Shown: positions 8,486 to 15,110 of the stretch, piece by piece
Numbering within the stretch: position 1 is the stretch's first letter
Layout of the letters: every line of letters begins with the position of its first letter
NCBI GenBank assembly: GCA_002440085.1
Contig: DJRM01000005.1
Coordinates: forward strand, 10,324-26,239
Origin: Bacteroidales bacterium UBA6360
GTDB lineage: Bacteria > Bacteroidota > Bacteroidia > Bacteroidales > UBA932
Reading direction: 5' to 3'
DNA: 15,916 nt
The notes under the pieces: model-generated
What the model saw: the letters and a program-made list of their open reading frames with translations, nothing else
Database searches by the model: none
What the model was told of the DNA's origin: nothing
Position numbers and translations under genes: made by a program

Positions 8486-9373
8486 ATGAAAGAAAGATTT
8501 CTTATATGTACAGCACTTCTGCTCGCGCTTTTCGGCGTGCCGTCCGGATGCATGAGGGAAGAACCGGAACATTTCAGAAAACCGGACTGGTGGACCACGG
8601 GCGAGGAAGATGAGGGTACCGGAGAATATCGTCTCGTGTGGTCTGACGAGTTTGATGACGAACCTGCTGACGGACAGCCGTGGGCGGAGCCTTCGGACGG
8701 CTGGATTTTCGAGACAGGCGGCACGGGATGGGGCAATGATGAGGAACAGTACTACGTGGATAAGTCGTATGGCGGCAAGGCCGTCTCCAAAGTGAGGGAC
8801 GGCTGTCTGATTCTGACTGCCTACAAACTGGACAGGCCTCTTGGCGGGAAGAAATACATCTCCGCGAGGATGACTACAAAGCGTTCGTGGACCTACGGGA
8901 AGATGGAGATGCGCGCGAAGCTTCCGGCGGGGCGCGGTACATGGCCGGCTTTCTGGATGCTGCCTGCCGCGAGGACTTCGGACAATCTCTTGGACGGCGA
9001 GATTGACATCATGGAGTATGTCGGCTGCGAGCCTGGCATCGTGTGGTTCTCGCTCCATAACAAGAAGGACAGGACCGATGAGGGCAAAAACCTCCTCACC
9101 ACGTCTCTGAAACTGGAATCGCCTGAAACGGAGTGGCATACCTATGGCGTGGAGTGGACGGCGGAGTACATTCAGGCCTATGTTGACGGCATTCCCTACT
9201 ACACTTTTCGCAACGATGGGACCGGCGACCCTAAGTCATGGCCGTTCGACAAGCCGTTCAACATCAAGCTTAACATAGCCATCGGCGGAAGTTGGGGAGG
9301 ATATATGGGTGTTGACGATTCCATATTCCCGACCGAGTACATCATCGACTATGTGCGTGTCTATCAGCACTGA
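8486..9373 (+). CDS. GH16 endo-beta-glycanase lipoprotein (laminarinase-like, GH16_3 type)
   Basis: A family 16 glycoside hydrolase of 295 residues with a retaining mechanism. The signal peptide ends at Cys22 (GVPSGC), followed by acidic MREEPE, consistent with export to the cell surface. The catalytic beta-jelly-roll fills about 48-295, starting at YRLVWSDEFDD. The active-site strand reads GEIDIMEYVG, giving nucleophile Glu172, Asp174 and acid/base Glu177, with the beta-bulge ExDxxE form of GH16_3. WTYGKMEMRAKLPAGRGTWP and NIAIGGSWGG are also typical. Known GH16_3 enzymes include beta-1,3- and mixed-linkage glucanases and also mucin endo-O-glycanases, so the motif does not settle the substrate. 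It would make the first cut in the polymer outside the cell. Starts six bases after the SGBP stop. Confidence 0.93.
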   Translation: MKERFLICTALLLALFGVPSGCMREEPEHFRKPDWWTTGEEDEGTGEYRLVWSDEFDDEPADGQPWAEPSDGWIFETGGTGWGNDEEQYYVDKSYGGKAVSKVRDGCLILTAYKLDRPLGGKKYISARMTTKRSWTYGKMEMRAKLPAGRGTWPAFWMLPAARTSDNLLDGEIDIMEYVGCEPGIVWFSLHNKKDRTDEGKNLLTTSLKLESPETEWHTYGVEWTAEYIQAYVDGIPYYTFRNDGTGDPKSWPFDKPFNIKLNIAIGGSWGGYMGVDDSIFPTEYIIDYVRVYQH

Positions 9374-9421
9374 TGTCAGATACGATAAAAATGATAACCA
9401 TATAATTAAGTTAAAGACGAT

Positions 9422-9556
9422 ATGAAACAATATGAAACTCCGTCGGTTACATTCGTGAATGTAACCGCAGAACTTGGCTTCGCGACAAGCGGGGAGGAGA
9501 AATTCTGCGGCTCCTACATAAATTCCGCAGCGGAGGAAAGTTATGGAACATTCTAA
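9422..9556 (+). CDS. Small ORF, 44 residues, Bacteroidales small-protein type, function unknown
   Basis: An uninterrupted reading frame of 44 codons beginning MKQYETPSVTFVNVTAEL and continuing GFATSGEEKFCGSYINS, then AAEESYGTF and TAA. It fills the gap between GH16 (48 bases upstream) and the fimbrillin-like lipoprotein (13 bases downstream of its stop). I recall many unannotated Bacteroidales proteins of 40-60 residues with the same opening (MKKY-x-x-P, alternating hydrophobics, then an acidic residue and GFA-x-S or SG), often beside lipoprotein genes; that is memory, not a search. There is no signal peptide, membrane helix or known domain. The first third could form a beta strand; the tail is polar, with one Cys. 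Supported by position, coding-like composition and the resemblance. Confidence 0.6.
   Translation: MKQYETPSVTFVNVTAELGFATSGEEKFCGSYINSAAEESYGTF
9444..9467. repeat. Perfect 11-bp inverted repeat inside the small ORF
   Basis: CGGTTACATTC (9444-9454) and its exact reverse complement GAATGTAACCG (9457-9467) are separated by GT. As RNA this folds to a 10-bp stem with a CGTG tetraloop; as DNA it is a near-continuous palindrome that could bind a dimeric protein. It lies in codons 8-16 of the small ORF. No T run follows, so it is not an ordinary terminator. Confidence 0.75.
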
Positions 9557-9569
9557 TCTGAAATGTGTT

Positions 9570-10541
9570 ATGAAACGTTTAATGAAAAATGTCGCGTTTG
9601 CGGCAGTGGCATTGACTGCTGTCCTTTCATCATGTACAAAGGAATTCGCACCGGATGTCGTGAGTCCGGCTTCTTTTACTGTCGATTTCATCGCGTCCGG
9701 ACTTGATTCCCGGACTGTTTTCGGGACTCCTGACAATGGTATCCGTCCGGTGCTGTGGACGGCAAATCAGAAAGTTGCGTTGTTCTACAATTCGCAGACC
9801 GGCGACCAGGGATGGTCTGACGGTGCTCAATACGTGACTCCTACATTGTCCGAAGACGGCTTAACAGCCTCATTCTCGGCGACATTCTCAAAGGATGAGT
9901 CGGGCAGTCACTCTTTCTTTGCCTTCAGCCCGCTTAAGTCTCTGACATGGATGGGGAATGAGGACTGGGATGATGACGGCATCAATGAAAAAGTGGTGTA
10001 TGCCGAACTTCCGGCAGATCAAGTTCCCCACAGCGGCACCTGCGATGAGACGGGACAGCTGCTTGTTTCAAGAGCGGATTTTACGGATTATCCGGCGAAT
10101 GTCCGGCTGGCTTTCACCCATCTTTCCGCATACGGTAAAATCGCAGGGCTTGAACTTCCTGCCGGGGCTTTTCCGGAAGGAAATGATGATTCTGAAATAA
10201 AGCCGGGAATAGTGGGCGTGCTTCTGGAGGCGAACAAACCCATCTCCGGGCAGATTTTTCGCAATTTCGATGAGAATAGTGTTTTTGTCAATAAAGAAAA
10301 AGCGTTCAAGTATATCTATCTTAACGTAAACAATGAACTCAAGGGGCAGGCTCTTGCAGATGTCTTTTTCGCGTGTGCCCCGGTGCAGTTTGGAGACGGC
10401 GATTTCCTCAAGGTCACGGTTTATACGACATCAGACACATGGGTGAAAACAATCACTTTCTCCTCAGCGCACCCTCTTTCATTCAGTCCGGGCATGATTT
10501 CGTCTTTCGGCATCAGTCCTGATGGATTTGAGAAGCAGTAG
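9570..10541 (+). CDS. Fimbrillin-like surface lipoprotein
   Basis: A lipoprotein of 323 residues. The ATG at 9570 (MKRLMKNVAFAAVALTAVLSSC, Cys22 lipidated; residues given in part) is chosen; 9582 works nearly as well. An ATG at 9543, five bases after a GGAGGA, would overlap the small ORF and put an unusual tail before the signal peptide. The mature part resembles FimA/Mfa1-type fimbrillin-like proteins of Bacteroidales: an early SRTVFG block, VLWTANQKVALFYN (the W-x-x-x-D/Q-K-[IV] motif), SFFAFSPL, an acidic middle, NVRLAFTHLSAYGKIAGLEL, and a beta-rich C-terminus. No catalytic motif is seen. It may be an adhesin or an accessory glycan-binding protein; its place between two hydrolase genes favours a role in the PUL. 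Family assignment is moderate, function is inference. Confidence 0.6.
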   Translation: MKRLMKNVAFAAVALTAVLSSCTKEFAPDVVSPASFTVDFIASGLDSRTVFGTPDNGIRPVLWTANQKVALFYNSQTGDQGWSDGAQYVTPTLSEDGLTASFSATFSKDESGSHSFFAFSPLKSLTWMGNEDWDDDGINEKVVYAELPADQVPHSGTCDETGQLLVSRADFTDYPANVRLAFTHLSAYGKIAGLELPAGAFPEGNDDSEIKPGIVGVLLEANKPISGQIFRNFDENSVFVNKEKAFKYIYLNVNNELKGQALADVFFACAPVQFGDGDFLKVTVYTTSDTWVKTITFSSAHPLSFSPGMISSFGISPDGFEKQ

Positions 10542-10622
10542 AAGTGTCCTTGGACTGTGCCGGATTCTGAAATCTCTGAGCTTTTGAAGAGACAGCGCCG
10601 ACATATATGTATTTATTTTGAT

Positions 10623-12932
10623 ATGACAAAAAGACAGACGACAATTCTGGGGCTGACGCTTCTTGTGCTCTGCTCCTGCGATGACGGAAACACGAACCGT
10701 GCAATCCCGTACGACAAGAAAATGGAGTCGCGGATTGAAAGACTGCTTTCGACGATGACGCTTGAGGAGAAGGTCGGGCAGATGACCCAGCTGACCTCCG
10801 AGCTTATAATTGAAAAAGGCACTCACAATGTCTCGGCCGACGGCGAGGCTCTTCTCCGCAAGTACAAGATAGGCTCGATTCTCAACACAATGGGAAATTC
10901 AGCTGACTCCGCTTCTGCCTACAGGGAGTTCATCGGGCAGATTCAGAAAATTTCCATGGATGAGACAGGAATTCCGTGTCTCTACGGTTTGGACCAGATT
11001 CATGGCGCGTCCTACACCGTAGGTTCAGTTCTGTTCCCTCATGAAATAGGCCTTGCGGCGTCTTTCAATGATTCCCTCGCCTTCAGTGCGGGAGAGATCT
11101 GCGCCTACGAGACCCGCTCCTGCAATGTTCCTTGGGTGTTCACTCCGACCCTCGACCTCAGCAGGAACCAATGTTGGCCGAGGATGTGGGAGAGCTTCGG
11201 GGAAGACCCGCTTGTACAGAGCCGGATGGGCGCCGCAATGACTCGGGGATTTCAGGGGGATGACCCTAATCATATTGACGGTGAGCACGTCGCGGTGAGC
11301 GCGAAGCATTATATGGCTTACGGCGCCTCCGTTTCCGGTCAGGACCGCACCCCTTCGATGATAAGCCTCCGTGAAATGAAGGAGAAGTTCTTTCCTCCTT
11401 TCAGGGCGGCTGTCGAGGCCGGAGCGCTCACCGTCATGGTGAGTTCAACTAGCAACGACGGCATCCCTTTCCATTCAAACCGCGAACTGCTCACCGGCTG
11501 GCTGAAGGAGGGGCTGAATTGGGACGGAATGATTGTGACGGACTGGGCGGATGTCAAAAACTTGTATGACAGAGACCATACGGCCGCCAGTTATAAGGAT
11601 GCTGTCGCCCGGTCGATAAATGCCGGAGTGGATATGATTATGGAGCCGTACAGCGTGGAAGTGTGCGACATCCTTGCGGGACTTGCGCTGGAGGAAATTG
11701 TCCCGATGGACCGCATAGACGATGCCGTGCGGCGTGTTCTTAGGGTTAAGTTCCGACTTGGCCTCTTCGATGACCCATATTCTTCCCGTTCGGACTATGC
11801 AAGATTCGGCTGCGATGAATTTGTGTCCAGGGCACGCTGCGCTGCGCTTGAGAGTGAGGTTCTTCTTAAAAATAAAAATTCCGTTCTCCCGCTACCGAAG
11901 GAAAGCCGGATACTTCTTGTCGGACCCAATGCGGACTCCATGCGCCCGCTGGGAGGTGGCTGGAACTATTCATGGCAGGGAGACTGTTCCGAAAGTCCCG
12001 ACTTTACGGGGAAATATAACACTGTTCGGGAAGCGCTTTCGGAAAAATTCAGAAGTGTGGAGTATGTTCCTGTTCTCGAATATCCGGAATACGGAAATTT
12101 CCTTCAGGAGACGAGGGGCGATTTCTCGAAGGCCGTTCGTGCGGCTGCGGCTGCCGATGTGATTGTCGCCGCAATCGGAGAAAACTCCTACTGCGAGACC
12201 AAGGGCAACATCAATGACCTTACGCTCTCTCTGAACCAGAGGGAACTTGTAAAGACCCTTGCGGCGACGGGGAAGCCTCTTGTCCTGATTCTCAATGAGG
12301 GACGTCCAAGAATAATAAACGACATCGAGCCGCTCGCCGATGCCGTGGTGTCGGTTCTTCTTCCCGGAAATTATGGCGGAGACGCGCTTGCATCCCTTCT
12401 CTGCGGTGAGGAGAACTTCAGCGCGAGGCTGCCTTATACCTATCCGAAATATGTCAACAGACTCAACACCTATGACTACAAGCTCTGTGAAAACCGTGCG
12501 ACGATGGAGGGACTCTATGACTATAACGCCAACATCGAGAGCCAGTGGCCGTTCGGACATGGATTGAGCTATACGACTTTCGAATACTCCCATCTCACTG
12601 CCGACAAGCTGAAATTCGGCGCAGATGACGTGCTTCGGGTCAGTGTGGATGTCAGGAACACCGGAAAGGTGGCCGGCAAGGAAGCTGTATTGCTGTTCTG
12701 TTCTGATTTGTGCGCCTCTTTAACCCCGGATGTGAGGCGGCTCCGTGACTATACTAAAGTTTCTCTTGAACCGGGACAGAGCACGACCGTCACCTTCGAG
12801 CTCAAGGCTTCCGACCTGGCGTTTGTGGACAGTGACCTGAACCGGGTTCTTGAACCGGGGACATTCCGTCTTGCCTGTGGAGACCAGTCCCTTATGATAG
12901 AATGTGTTGAGAAGACGATGACAGTGCATTAA
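10623..12932 (+). CDS. GH3 beta-glucosidase-type lipoprotein
   Basis: A family 3 exo-glycosidase of 769 residues. The frame opens at a GTG (10557), but the ATG at 10623 gives a lipoprotein signal peptide ending at Cys19 (LVLCSC), followed by DD. The N-terminal TIM barrel contains MTLEEKVGQM, AKHYMAYG and IVTDWADV with nucleophile Asp307. The second domain has GENSYCETKGN, where Glu525 matches the acid/base Glu491 of barley ExoI (ETKGD), then ILNEGRPRIINDIEPLADA and LPGNYGGDALASLL. WPFGHGLSYT and a fibronectin-III-like domain (about 655-769, with RRLRDYTKVSLEPGQ) follow. It closely recalls BoGH3B of the Bacteroides ovatus xyloglucan PUL, a beta-glucosidase. Beta-glucosidase is most likely; xylosidase is possible. 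It likely releases terminal glucose from GH16 products. An 81-base gap precedes it; GH20 follows with no gap. Confidence 0.93.
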   Translation: MTKRQTTILGLTLLVLCSCDDGNTNRAIPYDKKMESRIERLLSTMTLEEKVGQMTQLTSELIIEKGTHNVSADGEALLRKYKIGSILNTMGNSADSASAYREFIGQIQKISMDETGIPCLYGLDQIHGASYTVGSVLFPHEIGLAASFNDSLAFSAGEICAYETRSCNVPWVFTPTLDLSRNQCWPRMWESFGEDPLVQSRMGAAMTRGFQGDDPNHIDGEHVAVSAKHYMAYGASVSGQDRTPSMISLREMKEKFFPPFRAAVEAGALTVMVSSTSNDGIPFHSNRELLTGWLKEGLNWDGMIVTDWADVKNLYDRDHTAASYKDAVARSINAGVDMIMEPYSVEVCDILAGLALEEIVPMDRIDDAVRRVLRVKFRLGLFDDPYSSRSDYARFGCDEFVSRARCAALESEVLLKNKNSVLPLPKESRILLVGPNADSMRPLGGGWNYSWQGDCSESPDFTGKYNTVREALSEKFRSVEYVPVLEYPEYGNFLQETRGDFSKAVRAAAAADVIVAAIGENSYCETKGNINDLTLSLNQRELVKTLAATGKPLVLILNEGRPRIINDIEPLADAVVSVLLPGNYGGDALASLLCGEENFSARLPYTYPKYVNRLNTYDYKLCENRATMEGLYDYNANIESQWPFGHGLSYTTFEYSHLTADKLKFGADDVLRVSVDVRNTGKVAGKEAVLLFCSDLCASLTPDVRRLRDYTKVSLEPGQSTTVTFELKASDLAFVDSDLNRVLEPGTFRLACGDQSLMIECVEKTMTVH

Positions 12933-15044
12933 ATGATGATAAGCATTTTGAAATACCTTGGATTGCCGGTTTGCGTATGTGGCTCAATAATCGGTGCATT
13001 ATGTCTCGCGGTGTCCTTCCGCTCGGAGAACAGCCCTAAAATCCGCTGGGTTGAAGGTGAGGGTCATGACGGGAGGTGCATCCACAGAATAGTAATCGGC
13101 AATGCCGCATCATTGCCGGAAAGATGGACAATATGGTTCTCTCAGATGCCTTCCGACATGGAGGTGCTTGAAGGCTCTGATGCCGACATGGAGCAGGTGC
13201 AGGGAAACCTCTGCAAAATCACTGCTCCGGCCGTCCGCTGTTTCGGTGACTCGTTGGTAATATACTACAAATCCGCTCCTCTTCCGCGCCGAAGTTGGGC
13301 ACCGGAAGGCTTCGTGCTTCAGGACATGGAGTCCGACTCTGTCACGGGGACACCTCTGAAGGCTGAATACAGTTTTCTTCCGTTGGAATCTGACGGAGAA
13401 TACTGGTACGGCTATAACGCATCCTTGGAAGCCGGGCGGCCTGGTGTCACGGACATCATACCTTCTCTCAAACGTGTGAGCCGCACGCCGTTCAAAAAAG
13501 GTCGTGAATCTTGGGATGATAGTGTTATCCACCAGTTCGAATTTGTGTATAGCTCATCGGGGATACCTGTCGTGGAAAAGCCCGACGGCTGGTATAGTCT
13601 GTCGATTGATTCGGACGGAAAGGTGTCGATAACCGCCGATGATGCTGACGGCAACTTCTACGCACGGGCGACTCTCTCGAAACTGCGCCGTAACAGCGGC
13701 GCAGAACCACTCAAAAATGTTTATGTCGAGGATTGGCCGGATTGTCAGTACCGGGGCTATATGCTTGATGTCTCCAGGAACTTCACGACGGTTGCGAATC
13801 TGAAAAAACTGATAGATATACTTGCCGGCTATAAGGTTAATTATCTCCATCTTCATCTTGCCGACGACGAGGGCTGGAGGCTGGCTGTTGACGGCATACC
13901 GGAACTGACCTCTGTCGGCGCGTTCCATTGCCTGAACCCGCAGCTCGGACTCCAGCCATCATACGACGGATGCGCGGATCCTCGTTCATCCGCCCTGTCC
14001 AATGGATTCTACAGTAAAAAGGAATTCAAGGATATACTCCGTTACGCATGGGAGCGAAGAATCAGGGTGATTCCGGAGTTCGACACTCCCGGTCACAGCC
14101 GTGCCGCGATATATTCCATGGAAGCATACGAGAAAAGAACAGGGGACGCATCTATGCGCCTGCGGGATTCGGCAGACAGTTCACGCTACTGCGGGGCGCA
14201 GGGATATACTGACAATGTCATGAGCGTTGAACTGGAGTCGACCTGTAATTTTATTGGCTATATATTTGATTATCTTATAGAACTTTACGCCGAGGCGGAT
14301 GTTCCCCTTGAGGCCATCCACATAGGTGGAGATGAAGTTCCTTCCGGTGCTTGGAACGGCAGACCACTGCATTCGGTGTTCCTCGGCCGTGTGGCGGATA
14401 TGGCGAAGGAGCGCGGAGTGAAGATTGCCGGATGGCAGGAAATAGCAATATGCGCCGATGAATCGGTGGCCGCGAAGCTGAAGGACGTCATGTTTGTGAA
14501 TTATGTTTGGAATACATTAGGCGACAACGCTGACCTTCCATTCAGAATAGCGGCTCAGGGCTATCCGACAGTCATGTCCAATGTCGAGTTTACCTACGCC
14601 GATCAGGCTTATTCTCCAAACAAGCAGGAGACTGCGCACTGTTGGGCGCGCTTCATTGACGACACTACATCGCTCGGGCTTCCGCTCAGGAAAGAGGCAA
14701 ACATTGCAGGAGTGCAGGCACAGCTTTTTACCGAGACTATACGAAGTTTTGACGATGTCTGCTATGACAGTTTTCCGAAGATTCTTGGTGTGTTTGAACG
14801 CGGTTGGAATGCGGAGTCAACTCTTAACGGCCGGCAGTTCTACAGCATTATTGCAGGCAATGAGATGCCGTGGTGGGACTTTTGCGGCATTGCCTACCAC
14901 ATTCCGCAGCCGGGAATGATTGTAAGGGACGGGAAAATCCTCACAAACTCGGCGATACCGGATGCCCGCATAGAAGTTTCTGCGGACGGACAGCATGCAA
15001 CTGCGCTGTATGGCTCCCGGCGCAGTTGCACCACGACACTCTGA
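12933..15044 (+). CDS. GH20 beta-N-acetylhexosaminidase, chitobiase-like
   Basis: A family 20 hydrolase of 703 residues. Its first ATG directly follows the GH3 stop (12936 is a second ATG), so the two are surely co-transcribed. A hydrophobic N-terminus (LGLPVCVCGSIIGALCLAVSF) is a signal peptide or anchor with no good lipobox, which suggests a periplasmic enzyme. About 34-150 resembles the chitobiase N-terminal domain, about 170-265 is the GH20b domain, and about 270-645 the barrel with YRGYMLDVSRNF (Arg274), HLHLADDEGWRL, DTPGHSRA and IGGDEVPSGAW (Asp467-Glu468, the substrate-assisted catalytic pair). Two oddities: the usual pocket Trp of LW-[ST]-E is Phe599 (LFTE, Glu601 kept), and the chitobiase-like C-terminal part, starting at IPQPGMIVRDG (about 657), ends early. 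It should remove terminal beta-GlcNAc or GalNAc. Confidence 0.9.
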   Translation: MMISILKYLGLPVCVCGSIIGALCLAVSFRSENSPKIRWVEGEGHDGRCIHRIVIGNAASLPERWTIWFSQMPSDMEVLEGSDADMEQVQGNLCKITAPAVRCFGDSLVIYYKSAPLPRRSWAPEGFVLQDMESDSVTGTPLKAEYSFLPLESDGEYWYGYNASLEAGRPGVTDIIPSLKRVSRTPFKKGRESWDDSVIHQFEFVYSSSGIPVVEKPDGWYSLSIDSDGKVSITADDADGNFYARATLSKLRRNSGAEPLKNVYVEDWPDCQYRGYMLDVSRNFTTVANLKKLIDILAGYKVNYLHLHLADDEGWRLAVDGIPELTSVGAFHCLNPQLGLQPSYDGCADPRSSALSNGFYSKKEFKDILRYAWERRIRVIPEFDTPGHSRAAIYSMEAYEKRTGDASMRLRDSADSSRYCGAQGYTDNVMSVELESTCNFIGYIFDYLIELYAEADVPLEAIHIGGDEVPSGAWNGRPLHSVFLGRVADMAKERGVKIAGWQEIAICADESVAAKLKDVMFVNYVWNTLGDNADLPFRIAAQGYPTVMSNVEFTYADQAYSPNKQETAHCWARFIDDTTSLGLPLRKEANIAGVQAQLFTETIRSFDDVCYDSFPKILGVFERGWNAESTLNGRQFYSIIAGNEMPWWDFCGIAYHIPQPGMIVRDGKILTNSAIPDARIEVSADGQHATALYGSRRSCTTTL

Positions 15045-15079
15045 ACTCTGACATTTCTGTCGTGCCGGCAAGACATATG

Positions 15080-15097
15080 TTCTGCCAACAGGCAGGA
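15080..15097. terminator. Weak hairpin between convergent genes
   Basis: CTGCC (15082-15086) pairs with GGCAG (15091-15095) across an AACA loop, extendable by a T-G and a T-A pair. It is the only visible stem between the GH20 stop and the flavodiiron stop. Neither side has a T run, so it is a poor intrinsic terminator and may only partly end either transcript. Confidence 0.2.
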
Positions 15098-15110
15098 GAT
15101 TGTCCTATAA

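Noticed and set aside
8447..9139. A 230-codon minus-strand open frame across GH16
   Set aside because: It overlaps the GH16 catalytic core in antisense and has no signal peptide or motif; treated as a shadow.
9505..9530. CTGCGG/CCGCAG 6-bp inverted repeat with a 14-base loop near the end of the small ORF
   Set aside because: Short arms and a long loop make this expected by chance; only the 11-bp repeat upstream was kept.
11970..12593. A 207-codon minus-strand open frame across GH3
   Set aside because: It is antisense to the conserved GH3 second domain, with no recognisable features.
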